This document shows, piece after piece, positions 13,881 to 30,300 of a stretch of 64,000 nucleotides of DNA; the stretch's first letter is position 1; the number at the start of each line of letters is the position of its first letter. Made by a program: the position numbers and the translations under genes. Under the pieces are notes generated by a model. The model made no database searches. It was not told where the DNA came from and saw only the letters and a list, made by a program, of their open reading frames with translations. Source of the stretch: Parietaria judaica (lineage: Eukaryota; Streptophyta; Magnoliopsida; Rosales; Urticaceae); assembly GCA_954871525.1 (NCBI GenBank), contig OX940872.1, forward strand, positions 7,277,180 to 7,341,179, written 5' to 3'.

Positions 13881-16800
13881 ATAGAGTTCTCATGCAAAAA
13901 TATGCAAGGATTAAATTGTTGACGAGAAATGCCATAGGAAATGCTATAGCATTTCTTTATTTTACATTTTTTACAACCTTAAATTTTGAACCAATTGGAA
14001 AAATAATGATTTTAGGGTTTATACAGTGGAATTTTAATATTCCAAGCGTTCTCATGCAAAAATATGCAAGGATTAAATTGTTGACGAGAAATGCCATAGG
14101 AAATGCTATAGCATTTCCTATAGCATTTCTTTATGTTACATTGTTTACGACCTAAAATTTTGAACCAATTAAAAAAATAATGATTTTAGGGCTTATACAT
14201 TGGAATTTGAATATAACAAGAGTTCCCATGCAAAAATATTCAAGGATTAATTTGGTTACGAGAAATGCCATAGGAAATGCTATAGCATCTCCTATAGCAT
14301 TTCTTTATTTTACATTTTTTACACCCTTAAATTTCGAACCAATTGAAAAAATAATTATTTTAGGGCTTATACATTGGAATTTGAATATAACAAGAGTTCT
14401 CATGCAAAAATATGCAAGGATTAAATTGTTGACGAGATATTCCATTTCTTATAGCATTTCTTTATTTTACATTTTTTACACCCTTAAATTTCGAACCAAT
14501 TGAAAAAATAATTATTTTAGGGCTTATACAGTGGAATTTTAATATTACAAGCGTTCTCATGCAAAAATATGCAAGGATTAAATTGTTGACGAGAAATGCC
14601 ATAGGAAATGCTATAGCATTTCCTATAGCATTTCTTTATTTTACATTTTTTACAACCTTAAATTTTGAACCAATTGAAAAAATAATGATTTTAGGGTTTA
14701 TACAGTGGAATTTTAATATTCCAAGCGTTCTCATGCAAAAATATGCAAGGATTAAATTGTTGACGAGAAATGCCATAGGAAATGCTATAGCATTTCCTAT
14801 AGCATTTCTTTATGTTACATTGTTTACGACCTAAAATTTTGAACCAATTGAAAAAATAATAATTTTAGGGCTTATACATTGGAATTTGAATATAACAAGA
14901 GTTCTCATGCAAAAATATGCAAGGATTAAATTGTTGACGAGAAATGCCATAGGAAATGCTATAGCATTTCCTATAGCATTTCTTTATTTTACATTTTTTA
15001 CACCCTTAAATTTCGAACCAATTGAAAAAATAATGATTTTAGGGCTTATACAGTGGAACTTTAATATTACAAGCGTTCTCATGCAAAAATATGCAAGGAT
15101 TAAATTGTTGACGAGAAATGCCATAGGAAATGCTATAGCATTTCCTATAGCATTTCTTTATGTTACATTGTTTACGACCTAAAATTTTGAACCAATTGAA
15201 AAAATAATAATTTTAGGGCTTATACATTGGAATTTGAATATAACAAGAGTTCTCATGCAAAAATATGCAAGGATTAAATTGTTGACGAGATATTCCATTT
15301 CTTATAGCATTTCTTTATTTTACATTTTTTACACCCTTAAATTTCGAACCAATTGAAAAAATAATTATTTTAGGGCTTATACAGTGGAATTTTAATATTA
15401 CAAGCGTTCTCATGCAAAAATATGCAAGGATTAAATTGTTGACGAGAAATGCCATAGGAAATGCTATAGCATTTCCTATAGCATTTCTTTATTTTACATT
15501 TATTACAACCTTAAATTTCAAACCAATTGAAAAAATAATGATTTTAGGGCTTATACAGTGGAATTTTAATATTACAAGCGTTCTCATGCAAAAATATGCA
15601 AGGATTAAATTGTTGACGAGATATTCCATTTCTTATAGCATTTCTTTATTTTACATTGTTTACGACCTAAAATTTTAAACCAATTGAAAAAATAATAATT
15701 TTACGGCTTATACATTGGAATTTGAATATAAATAGAGTTCTCATGCAAAAATATGCAAGGATTAAATTGTTGACGAGAAATGTCATAGGAAATGCTATAG
15801 CATTTCTTTATTTTACATTTTTTACAACCTTAAATTTTGAACCAATTGAAAAAATAATGATTTTAGGGTTTATACAGTGGAATTTTAATATTCCAAGCGT
15901 TCTCATGCAAAAATATGCAAGGATTAAATTGTTGACGAGAAATGCCATAGGAAATGCTATAGCATTTCCTATAGCATTTCTTTATGTTACATTGTTTACG
16001 ACCTAAAATTTTGAACCAATTGAAAAAATAATGATTTTAGGGCTTATACATTGGAATTTGAATATAACAAGAGTTCCCATGCAAAAATATTCAAGGATTA
16101 ATTTGGTTACGAGAAATGCCATAGGAAATGCTATAGCATCTCCTATAGCATTTCTTTATTTTACATTTTTTACACCCTTAAATTTCGAACCAATTGAAAA
16201 AATAATGATTTTAGGGCTTATACAGTGGAACTTTAATATTACAAGCGTTCTCATGCAAAAATATGCAAGGATTAAATTGTTGACGAGAAATGCCATAGGA
16301 AATGCTATAGCATTTCCTATAGCATTTCTTTATTTTACATTGTTTACGACCTAAAATTTTGAACCAATTGAAAAAATAATAATTTTAGGGCTTATACATT
16401 GGAATTTGAATATAACAAGAGTTCTCATGCAAAAATATGCAAGGATTAAATTGTTGACGAGAAATGCCATAGGAAATGCTATAGCATTTCTTTATTTTAC
16501 ATTTTTTACAACCTTAAATTTTGAACCAATTGGAAAAATAATGATTTTAGGGTTTATACAGTGGAATTTTAATATTCCAAGCGTTCTCATGCAAAAATAT
16601 GCAAGGATTAAATTGTTGACGAGAAATGCCATAGGAAATGCTATAGCATTTCCTATAGCATTTCTTTATGTTACATTGTTTACGACCTAAAATTTTGAAC
16701 CAATTGAAAAAATAATAATTTTAGGGCTTATACATTGGAATTTGAATATAACAAGAGTTCTCATGCAAAAATATGCAAGGATTAAATTGTTGACGAGAAA

Positions 16801-19800
16801 TGCCATAGGAAATGCTATAGCATTTCCTATAGCATTTCTTTATTTTACATTTTTTACACCCTTAAATTTCGAACCAATTGAAAAAATAATGATTTTAGGG
16901 CTTATACAGTGGAATTTTAATATTACAAGCGTTCTCATGCAAAAATATGCAAGGATTAAATTGTTGACGAGAAATGCCATAGGAAATGCTATAGCATTTC
17001 CTATAGCATTTCTTTATTTTACATTTTTTACAACCTTAAATTTCAAACCAATTGAAAAAATAATGATTTTAGGGCTTATACAGTGGAATTTTAATATTAC
17101 AAGCGTTCTCATGCAAAAATATGCAAGGATTAATTTGGTTACGAGAAATGCCATAGGAAATGCTATAGCATCTCCTATAGCATTTCTTTATTTTACGTTT
17201 TTTACACCCTTAAATTTCGAACCAATTGAAAAAATAATGATTTTAGGGCTTATACAGTGGAACTTTAATATTACAAGCGTTCTCATGCAAAAATATGCAA
17301 GGATTAAATTGTTGACGAGAAATGCCATAGGAAATGGTAAGGAAATGCTATAGCATTTCCTATAGCATTTCTTTATTGTACATTGTTTACGACCTAAAAT
17401 TTTGAACCAATTGAAAAAATAATAATTTTAGGGCTTATACATTGGAATTTGAATATAACAAGAGTTCTCATGCAAAAATATGCAAGGATTAAATTGTTGA
17501 CGAGAAATGCCATAGGAAATAGCATTTCCTATAGCATTTCTTTATTTTACATTTTTTACACCCTTAAATTTCGAACCAATTGAAAAAATAATGATTTTAG
17601 GGCTTATACATTGCAATTTTAATATAACAAGAGTTCTCATGCAAAAATATGCAAGGATTAAATTGTTGACGAGAAATGCCATAGGAAATGCTATAGCATT
17701 TCCTATAGCATTTCTTTATTTTACATTTTTTACAACCTTAATTTCGAACCAATTGAAAAAATAGTGATTTTAGGGCTTATACAGTGGAATTTTAATATTA
17801 CAATCATTCTCATGCAAAAATATGCAAGGATTAAATTGTTGACGAGAAATGCCATACGAAATGCTATAGCATTTCCTATAGCATTTATTTATTTTACATT
17901 GTTTATGACCTAAATTTTTGAACCAATTGAAAAAATAATAATTTTAGGGCTTATACATTGGAATTTGAATATAACAAGAGTTCTCATGCAAAAATATGCA
18001 AGGATTAAATTGTTGACGAGAAATGCCATATAGCATTTCCTATAGCATTTCTTTATTTTACATTTTTTACTACCTTAAATTTCGAACCAATTGAAAAAAT
18101 AATGATTTTTGGGCTGATACAGTGGAATTTTAATATTACAAGCGTTCTCATGCAAAAATATGCAAGGATTAAATTGTTGACGAGAAATTCCATTTCTTAT
18201 AGCATTTCTTTATTTTACATTGTTTACGACCTAAAATTTTGAACCAATTGAAAAAATAATAATTTTACGGCTTATACATTGGAATTTGAATATAAATAGA
18301 GTTCTCATGCAAAAATATGCAAGGATTAAATTGTTGACGAGAAATGCCATAGGAAATGCTATAGCATTTCTTTATTTTACATTTTTTATAACCTAAAATT
18401 TTGAACCAATTGAAAAAATAATGATTTTAGGATTTATACAGTGGAATTTTAATATTCCAAGCGTTCTCTTGCAAAAATATTCAAGGATTAAATTGTTGAC
18501 GAGAAATGCCATAGGAAATGCTATAGCATTTCCTATAGCATTTCTTTATGTTACATTGTTTACGACCTAAAATTTTGAACCAATTGAAAAAATAATGATT
18601 TTAGGGCTTATACATTGGAATTTGAATATAACAAGAGTTCTCATGCAAAAATATTCAAGGATTAATTTGGTTACGAGAAATGCCATAGGAAATGCAATAG
18701 CATCTCCTATAGCATTTCTTTATTTTACATTTTTTACACCCTTAAATTTCGAACCAATTGAAAAAATAATGATTTTAGGGCTTATACAGTGGAACTTTAA
18801 TATTACAAGCGTTCTCATGAAAAAATATGCAAGGATTAAATTGTTGACGAGAAATGCCATAGGAAATGCTATAGCATTTCCTATAGCATTTCTTTATTTT
18901 ACATTGTTTACGACCTAAAATTTTGAACCAATTGAAAAAATAATAATTTTAGGGCTTATACATTGGAATTTGAATATAACAAGAGTTCTCATGCAAAAAT
19001 ATGCAAGGATTAAATTGTTGACGAGAAATGCCATAGGAAATGCTATAGCATTTCCTATAGCATTTCTTTATTTTACATTTTTTACACCCTTAAATTTCGA
19101 ACCAATTGAAAAAATAATGATTTTAGGGCTTATACATTGCAATTTTAATATAACAAGAGTTCTCATGCAAAAATATGCAAGGATTAAATTGTTGACGAGA
19201 AATGCCATAGATAATGCTATAGCATTTCCTATAGCATTTCTTTATTTTACATTTTTTACAACCTTAATTTCGAACCAATTGAAAAAATAGTGATTTTAGG
19301 GCTTATACAGTGGAATTTTAATATTACAATCATTCTCATGCAAAAATATGCCAGGATTAAACTGTTGACGAGAAATGCCATAGGAAATGCTATAGCATTT
19401 CCTATAGCATTTCTTTATTTTACATTGTTTATGACCTAAATTTTTGAACCAATTGAAAAAATAATAATTTTAGGGCTTATACATTGGAATTTGAATAGAA
19501 CAAGAGTTCTCATGCAAAAATATGCAAGGATTAAATTGTTGACGAGAAATGCCATATAGCATTTCCTATAGCATTTCTTTATTTTACATTTTTTACTACC
19601 TTAAATTTTGAACCAATTGAAAAAATAATGATTTTTTGGCTTATACAGTGGAATTTTAATATTACAAGCGTTATCATGCAAAAATATGCAAGGATTAAAT
19701 TGTTGACGAGAAATGCCATAGGAAATGCTATAGCATTTCCTATAGCATTTCTTTATTTTGCATTGTTTACGACCTATAATTTCGAACCGATTGAAAAAAT

Positions 19801-22800
19801 AATGATTTTAGGGCTTATACATTGCAATTTTAATATAACAAGAGTTCTTATGCAAAAATATGCAAGGATTAAATTGTTGACGAGAAGTGCCATAGGAAAT
19901 GCTATAGTATTTCCTATAGCATTTCTTTATTTTACATTTTTTACAACCTTAATTTCGAACCAAATGAAAAAATAGTGATTTTAGGGCTTATACAGTGGAA
20001 TTTTAATATTACAAGCGTTCTCATGAAATATGGAAGGATTAAATTGTTGACGAGAAATGCCATAGGAAATGCTATAGCATTTCCTATAGCATTTCTTTAT
20101 TTTACATTTTTTACGACCTAAAATTTTGAACCAATTGAAAAAATAATAATTTTAGGGCTTATACATTGGAATTCGAATATAACAAGAGTTCTCATGCAAA
20201 AATATGCAAGGATTAATTTGGTTACGAGAAACGCCATAGGAAATGCTATAGCATCTCCTATAACATTTCTTTATTTTACATTTTTTACACCCTTAAATTT
20301 CGAACCAATTGAAAAAATAATGATTTTAGGGCTTATACAGTGGAACTTTAATATTATAAGCGTTCTCATGCAAAAATATGCAAGGATTAAATTGTTGACG
20401 AGAAATGCCATAGGAAATGCTATAGCATTTCCTATAGCATTTGTTTATTTTACATTGTTTACGACCTAAAATTTTGAACCAATTGAAAAAATAATAATTT
20501 TAGGGCTTATACATTGGAATTTGAATATAACAAGACTTCTCATGCAAAAATATGCAAGGATTAAATTGTTGACGAGAAATGCCATAGGAAATGCTATAGC
20601 ATTTCCTATAGCATTTCTTTATTTTACATTTTTTACACCCTTAAATTTCGAACCAATTGAAAAAATAATGATTTTATGGCTTATACAGTGGAATTTTAAT
20701 ATTGCAAGCGTTCTCACGCAAAAATATGCAAGGATTAAATTGTTGACGAGAAATGCCATAGGAAATGCTCTAGCATTTCCTATAGCATTTCTTTATTTAA
20801 CATTGTTCACAACCTACAATTTCGAACCAATTGAAAAAATAATGATTTTAGGGCTTATACATTGCAATTTGAATATAACAAGAGTTCTCATGCAAAAATA
20901 TGCAAGGATTAAATTGTTGACGAGAAATGCCATAGGAAATGCTATAGCATTTCCTATAACATTTCTTTATTTTAAATTTTTTACAACCTTAATTTCGAAC
21001 CAATTGAAAAAATATTGATTTTAGGGCTTATACAGTGGAATTTTTATTTTACAAGCGTTCTCATGCAAAAATATGCAAGGATTAAATTGTTGACGAGAAA
21101 TGCCATAGGAAATGCTATAGAATTTCCTATAGCATTTCTTTATTTTACATTTTTTTACACCCTTAAATTTCGAACCAATTGAAAAAATAATGATTTTAGG
21201 GCTTATACAGTGGAATTTTAATATTACAAGCGTTCTCATGCAAAAATATGCAAGGATTAAATTGTTGACGAGAAATGCCATAGGAAATGCTATAGCAATT
21301 CCTATAGCATTTTTTTATTTTACATTGTTTACGACCTAAAATTTTGAACCAATTGAAAAAATAATAATTTTAGGGCTTATACATTGGAATTTGAATATAA
21401 CAAGAGTTCTCATGCAAAAATATGCAAGGATTAAATTGTTGACGAGAAATGCCATAGGAAATGCTATAGCATTTCCTATACCATTTCTTTATTTAACATT
21501 GTTTACGACCTACAATTTCGAACCAATTGAAAAAAATAATGATTTTAGGGCTTATACATTTCAATTTTAATATAACAAGAGTTCTCATGCAAAAATATGC
21601 AAGGATTAAATTGTTGACGAGAAATGCCATAGGAAATGCTATAGCATTTCCTATAGCATTTCTTTATTTTACATTGTTTACGACCTAAAATTTTGAACCA
21701 ATTGAAAAAATAATAATTTTAGGGCTTATACATTGCAATTTGAATATATCAAGAGTTCTCATGCAAAAATATGCAAGGATTAAATTGTTGACGAGAAATG
21801 CCATAGGAAATGCTATAGCATTTCCTATAGCATTTCTTTATTTTACATTTTTTACACCCTTAAATTTCGAACCAATTGAAAAAATAATGATTTTAGGGCT
21901 TATACAGTGGAATTTTAATATTACAAGCGTTCTCATGCAAAAATATGCAAGGATTAAATTGTTGACGAGAAATGCCATAGGAAATGCTATAGCATTTCCT
22001 ATAGCATTTCTTTATTTTACATTTTTTACAACCTTAAATTTCAAACCAATTGAAAAAATAATGATTTTAGGGCTTATACAGTGGAATTTTAATATTACAA
22101 GCGTTCTCATGCAAAAATATGCAAGGATTAAATTGTTGACGAGAAATTCCATTTCTTATAGCATTTCTTTATTTTACATTGTTTACGACCTAAAATTTTG
22201 AACCAATTGAAAAAATAATAATTTTAAGGCTTATACATTGGAATTTGAATATAAATAGAGTTCTCATGCAAAAATATGCAAGGATTAAATTGTTGACGAG
22301 AAATGCCATAGGAAATGCTATAGCATTTCTTTATTTTACATTTTTTACAACCTTAAATTTTGAACCAATTGAAAAAATAATGATTTTAGGGTTTATACTG
22401 TGGAATTTTAATATTCCAAGCGTTCTCATGGAAAAATATGCAAGGATTAAATTGTTGACGAGAAATGCCATAGGAAATGCTATAGCATTTCCTATAGCAT
22501 TTCTTTATGTTACATTGTTTACGACCTAAAATTTTGAACCAATTGAAAAAATAATGATTTTAGGGCTTATACATTGGAATTTGAATATAACAAGAGTTCT
22601 CATGCAAAAATATTCAAGGATTAAATTGTTGACAAGAAGTGCCATAGGAAACGCTAGAGAATTTCCTATAGCATTTCTTTATTTTACATTTTTTACAGCC
22701 TTAATTTCGAACCAATTGAAAAATAATGATTTTAGGGCTTATATAGTGGAATTTTAATGTTACAAGCGTTCTCATGCAAAAATATGCAAGGATTAAATTG

Positions 22801-25800
22801 TTGACGAGAAATGTCATAGGAAATGCTATAGCATTTCTTTATTTTACATTATTTACGACCTAAAATTTTGAACCAATTGAAAAAATAATAATTTTAGGGC
22901 TTATACATTGGAATTTGAATATAACAAGAGTTCTCATGCAAAAATATGCAAGGATTAAATTGTTGACGAGAAATGCCATAGGAAATGCTATAGCATTTCC
23001 TATAGCATTTCTTTATTTTACATTGTTTACGACCTAAAATTTTGAACCAATTGAAAAAATAATAATTTTAGGGCTTATACATTGACATTTGAATATAACA
23101 AGAGTTCTCATGCAAAAATATGCAAGGATTAAATTGTTGACGAGAAATGCCATAGGAAATGCTATAGCATTTCCTATAGCATTTCTTTATTTTACATTTT
23201 TTACAACCTTAAATTTCAAACCAATTGAAAAAATAATGATTTTAGGGCTTATACAGTGGAATTTTAATATTACAAGCGTTCTCATGCAAAAATATGCAAG
23301 GATTAAATTGTTGTCGAGAAATGCCATTTCTTATAGCATTTCTTTATTTTACATTATTTACGACCTAAAATTTTGAACAAATTGAAAAAATAACAATTTT
23401 ACGGCTTATACATTGGAATTTGAATATAAATAGAGTTCTCATGCAAAAATATGCAAGGATTAAATTGTTGACGAGAAATGCCATAGGAAATGCTAGCATT
23501 TCCTATAGCATTTCTTTATTTTACATTTTTTACAACCTTAAATTTCGAACCAATTGAAAAAATAATGATTTTAGGGTTTATACAGTGGAATTTTAATATT
23601 ACAAGCGTTCTCATACAAAAATATGCAAGGATTGAATTGTTGACGAGAAATGCCATAGGAAATGCTATAGCATTTCGTATAGCATTTCTTTATTTTACAT
23701 TGTTTACGACCTAAAATTCGAACCAATTGAAAAAATAATGATTTTAGGTCTTATACATTGGAATTTGAATATAACAAGAGTTCTCATGCAAAAATATGCA
23801 TGGATTAAATTGTTGACGATAATGCCATAGGAAATGCTATAGCATTTCCTATAGAATTTCTTGATTTTACATTGTTTACGACCTAAAATTTGAACCAATT
23901 GAAAAAATAATAATTTTAGGGCTTATACATTGGAATTTGAATATAACAAGAGTTCTCATGCAAAAATATGCAAGGATTAAATTGTTGACCAGAAATGCCA
24001 TAGGAAATGCTATAGCATTTCCTATAGCATTTCTTTATTTTAGATTTTTTACAACCTTAAATTTCGAACCAATTGAAAAAATATTGATTTTAGGGCTTAT
24101 ACAGTGGAATTTTAATATTACAAGCGTTCCCATGCAAAAATATGCAAGGATTAAATTGTTGACGAGAAATGCCATAGGAAATTCTATAGCATTTCGTATA
24201 GCATTTCTTTATTTTACATTGTTTACGACCTAAAATTCGAACCAATTGAAAAAATAATGATTTTAGGGCTTATACATTGGAATTTGAATATAACAAGAGT
24301 TTTCATGCAAAAATATGCAAGGATTAAATTGTTGACGAGAAATGCCATAGGAAATGCTATAGCATTTCCTATAGCATTTCTTTATTTTACATTTTTTACA
24401 ACCTTAAATTTCAAACCAATTGAATAAATAATGATTTTAGGGTTTATACAGTGGAATTTTAATATTACAAGCGTTCTCATGAAAAATATGCAAGGATTAA
24501 ATTGTTGACGAGAAATGCCATACGAAATGCTATAGTATTTCCTATAGTATTTCTTTATTTTACATTGTTTACGACCTAAAATTTCAAACCAATTGAAAAA
24601 ATAATGATTTTAGGGCTTATACATTGCAATTTTAATATAACAAGAGTTCTCATGCAAAAATATGCAAGGATTAAATTGTTGACGAGAAATGCCATAGGAA
24701 AAGCTATAGCATTTCCTATAGCATTTCTTTATTTTACATTTTTTTCACCCTTAAATTTCGAACCAATTGAAAAAATAATGATTTTAGGGCTTATACAGTG
24801 GAATTTTAATATTACAAGCGTTCTCTTGCAAAAATATGCAAGGATTAAATTGTTGACGAGAAATGCCATAGGAAATGCTATATAATTTCCTATAGCATTT
24901 CCTTATTTTACATTGTTTACGACCAAAAATTTTGAACCAATTGAAAAAATAATAATTTTAGGGCTTATACATTGGAATTTGAATATAACAAGAGTTCTCA
25001 TGCAAAAATATGCAAGGATTAAATTGTTGACGAGAAATGCCATAGGAAATGCTATAGCATTTCTTTATTTTACATTTTTTACAACCTTAAATTTTGAACC
25101 AATTGGAAAAATAATGATTTTAGGGTTTATACAGTGGAATTTTAATATTCCAAGCGTTCTCATGCAAAAATATGCAAGGATTAAATTGTTGACGAGAAAT
25201 GCCATAGGAAATGCTATAGCATTTCCTATAGCATTTCTTTATGTTACATTGTTTACGACCTAAAATTTTGAACCAATTGAAAAAATAATAATTTTAGGGC
25301 TTATACATTGGAATTTGAATATAACAAGAGTTCTCATGCAAAAATATGCAAGGATTAAATTGTTGACGAGAAATGCCATAGGAAATGCTATAGCATTTCC
25401 TATAGCATTTCTTTATTTTACATTTTTTACACCCTTAAATTTCGAACCAATTGAAAAAATAATGATTTTAGGGCTTATACAGTGGAATTTTAATATTACA
25501 AGCGTTCTCATGCAAAAATATGCAAGGATTAAATTGTTGACGAGAAATGCCATAGGAAATGCTATAGCAATTCCTATAGCATTTTTTTATTTTACATTGT
25601 TTACGACGTAAAATTTTAAACCAATTGAAAAAATAATAATTTTAGGGCTTATACATTGGAATTTGAATATAACAAGAGTTCTCATGCAAAAATATGCAAG
25701 GATTAATTTGGTTACGAGAAACGCCATAGGAAATGCTATAGCATCTCCTATAACATTTCTTTATTTTACATTTTTTACACCCTTAAATTTCGAACCAATT

Positions 25801-27399
25801 GAAAAAATAATGATTTTAGGGCTTATACAGTGGAACTTTAATATTACAAGCGTTCTCATGCAAAAATATGCAAGGATTAAATTGTTGACGAGAAATACCA
25901 TAGGAAATGCTAGCATTTCCTATAGCATTTCTTTATTTTACATTGTTTACGACCTAAAATTTTGAACCAATTGAAAAAATAAAAATTTTACGGCTTATAC
26001 ATTGGAATTTGAATATAACAAAAGTTCTGATGCAAAAATATGCAAGGATTAAATTGTTGACGAGAAATGCCATAGGAAATGCTATAGCATTTCCTATAGC
26101 ATTTCTTTATTTTACATTTTTTACAAACTTAAATTTCGAACCAATTGAAAAAATAATGATTTTAGGGCTTATACAGTGAAATTTTAATATTACAAGCGTT
26201 CTCATGCAAAAATATGCAAGGATTAAATTGTTGACGAGAAATGCCATAGGAAATGCTATAGCATTTCCTGAAGCATTTCTTTATTTTACATTGTTTACGA
26301 CCTAAAATTTTGAACCAATTGAAAAAATAATAATTTTAGGGCTTATACATTGCAATTTTAATATAACAAGAGTTCTCATGCAAAAATATGCAAGGATAAA
26401 ATTGTTGACGAGAAATGCCATAGGAAATGCTATAGCATTTCCTATCGCATTTCTTTATTTTACATTTTTTACACCCTTAAATTTCGAACCAATTGAAAAA
26501 ATAATGATTTTAGGGCTTATACAGTGGAATTTTAATATTACAAGCGTTCTCATGCAAAAGTTTGCAAGGATTATATTGTTTACGAGAAATGCCATAGGAA
26601 ATGCTATAGAATTTCCTATAGCATTTCTTTATTTTACATTGTTTACGACCTAAAACTTTGAACCAATTGAAAAAATAAAAATTTTACGGCTTATACATTG
26701 GAATTTGAATATAACAAAAGTTCTCATGCAAAAATATGCAAGGATTAAATTGTTGACGAGAAATGCCATAGGAAATGATATAGCATTTCCTATAGCATTT
26801 CTTTATTTACATTTTTTACAACCTTAATTTCGAACCAATTGAAAAAATATTGATTTTAGGGCTTATACAGTGGAATTTTAATATTACAAGCGTTCTCATG
26901 CAAAAATATGCAAGGATTAAATTGTTGACGAGAAATGCCATAGGAAATGCTATAGCATTTCCTATAGAATTTATTTATTTTACATTGTTAACGACCTAAA
27001 ATTTTGAACCAATTGAAAAAATAATAATTTTAGGGCTTATTCATTGGAATTTGAATATAACAAGAGTTCTCATGCAAAAATATGCAAGCATTAAATTGTT
27101 GACGAGAAATGCCATAGGAAATGCTATAGCATTTCCTATAGCATTTTTTTTATTTTACATTTTTTACAACCTTAAATTTCGAAACAATTGAAAAAATAAT
27201 AATTCTAGGGCTTATACAGTGGAATTTTAATATTACAAGCGTTCTCATGCAAAAATATGCAAGGATTAAATTGTTGACGAGAAATGCCATAGGAAATTCT
27301 ATAGCATTTCCTATAGCATTTCTTTATTTTACATTGTTAACGACCTAAAATTTCGAACCAATTGAACAAATAATGATTTGAGGGCTTATACATTGGAAT

Positions 27400-30300
27400 T
27401 TAAATATAACAAGAGTTCTCATGCAAAAATATGCAAGGATTAAATTGTTGACGAGAAATGCCATAGGAAATGGTATAGCATTTCCTATAGCATTTCTTTA
27501 TTTTACATTTTTTACACCCTTAAATTTCGAACCAATTGAAAAAATAATGATTTTAGGGCTTATACAATGGAATTTTAATATTACATCGTTCTCATGCAAA
27601 AGTTTGCAAGGATTAAATTGTTGACGAGAAATGCCATAGGAAATGCTATAGAATTTCCTATAGCATTTCTTTATTTTACATTGTTTACGACCTAAAATTT
27701 TGAACCAATTGAAAAAATAAAATTTTTACGGCTTATACATTGGAATTTGAATATAACAAAAGTTCTGATGCAAAAATATGCAAGGATTAAATTGTTGACG
27801 ATAAATGCCATAGGAAATGCTATAGCATTTCCTATAGCATTTCTTTATTTTACATTTTTTACAAACTTAAATTTCGAACCAATTGAAAAAATAATGATTT
27901 TAGGGCTTATACAGTGAAATTTTAATATTACAAGCGTTTTCATGCAAAAATATGCAAGGATTAAATTGTTGACGAGAAATGCCATAGGAAATGCTATAGC
28001 ATTTCCTGAAGCATTTCTTTATTTTACATTGTTTACGACCTAAAATTTTGAACCAATTGAAAAAATAATAATTTTAGGGCTTATACATTGCAATTTTAAT
28101 ATAACAAGAGTTCTCATGCAAAAATATGCAAGGATAAAATTGTTGACGAGAAATGCCATAGGAAATGCTATAGCATTTCCTATAGCATTTCTTTATTTTA
28201 CATTTTTTACACCCTTAAATTTCGAACCAATTGAAAAAATAATGATTTTAGGGCTTATACAGTGGAATTTTAATATTACAAGCGTTCTCATGCAAAAATG
28301 TGCAAGGATTAAATTGTTGACGAGAAATGCCATAGGAAATGCTATAGCATTTCCTATAGCATTTCTTTATTTTACATTGTTTACGACCTAAAATTTTGAA
28401 CCAATTGAAAAAATAATGATTTTAGGGCTTATACATTGCAATTTAAATATAACAAGAGTTCTCATGCAAAAATATGCAGGGATTAAACTGTTGACGAGAA
28501 ATGCCATAGGAAATGCTATAGCATTTCTTTATTTTACTTTTTTACAACTTTAAATTTCAAACCAATTGAAAAATTAATGATTTTAGGGCTTATACAGTGG
28601 AATTTTAATATTCCAAGCGTTCTCATGCAAAAATATGCAAGGATTAAATTGTTGACGAGAAATGCCATTTCCTATAGCATTTCTTTATTTTACAATGTTT
28701 ACGACCTAAAATTTTGAACCAATTGAAAAAATAATAATTTTACGGCTTATACATTGGAATTTGAATATAAATAGAGTTCTCATGCAAAATGATTGAAGGA
28801 TTAAATTGTTGACGAGAAATGCCATAGGAAATGCTATAGCATTTCCTATAGCATTTCTTTATTTTACAATTTTTACAACCTTAAATTTCGAACCAATTGA
28901 AAAAATAATGATTTTAGGGTTTATACAGTGGAATTTTAATATTACAAGCTTTCTCATGCAAAAATATGCAAGGATTAAATTGTTGACGAGAAATGCCATA
29001 GGAAATGCTATAGGATTTTCTATAGCATTTCTTTATTTTACATTGTTTACGACCTAAAATTTTGAACCAATTGAAAAAATAATTATTTTAGGGCTTATAC
29101 ATTGAAATTTGAATATAACAAGAGTTCTCATGAAAAAATATTCAAGGATTAAATTGTTGACGATAAATGTCATAGGAAATGCTAGCATTTCCTATAGCAT
29201 TTCTTTATTTTACATTTTTTACAACCTTAATTTCGAACCAATTGAAAAAATAATGATTTGAGGGCTTATACAGTGGAATTTTAATATTACAAGCGTTCTC
29301 ATGCAAAAATATGCAAGTGTTAAATTGTTGACGTGAAACGCCATAGGAAATGCTATAGCATTTCCTATAGCATTTCTTTATTTTACATTGTTTACGACCT
29401 AATATTTTGAACCAATTGAAAAAATAATAATTTTAGGGCTTATACATTGGAATTTGAATATACCAAGAGTTTTCATGCAAAAATATGCAAGGATTAAATC
29501 GTTAACGAGTAATGCCATAGGAAATGCTATAGCATTTCCTATAGCATTTCTTTATTTTACATTTTTTACAACCTTAAATTTTGAACCAATTGAAAAAATA
29601 ATGATTCTAGGGCTTATACAGTGGAATTTTAATATTACAAGCGTTCTCATGCAAAAATATGCAAGGATTAAATTGTTGACGAGAAATGCCATAGAAAATT
29701 CTATAGCATTTCCTATAGCATTTCTTTATTTTACATTGTTTACGACCTAAAATTTCGAACCAATTGAACAAATAATGATTTTAGGGCTTATACATTGGAA
29801 TTTAAATATAACAAGAGTTCTCATGCAAAAATATGCAAGGATTAAATTGTTGACGAGAAATACCATAGGAAATATAGCATTTCCTATAGCATTTCTTTAT
29901 TTTACATTTTTTACAACCTTAAATTTCGAACCAATTGAAAAAATAATGATTTTAGGGTTTATACAGTGGAATTTTAATATTACAAGTGTTCTCATGCAAA
30001 AATATGCAAGGATTAAATTGTTGACGAGAAATGCCATAGGAATAGTATTTCTTTATTTTACATTGTTTACGACCTTAAATTTCGAACCAATTTAAAAAAT
30101 AATGATTTTAGGGCTTATACATTGCAATTTTAATATAACAAGAGTTCTCATGCAAAAATATGCAAGGATTAATTGAAAAATTGACGAGAAATGCCATAGG
30201 AAATGGTATAGCATTTCCTATAGCATTTCTTTATTTTACATTTTTTACACCCTTAAATTTCGAACCATTTGAAAAAATAATGATTTTAGGGCTTATACAG

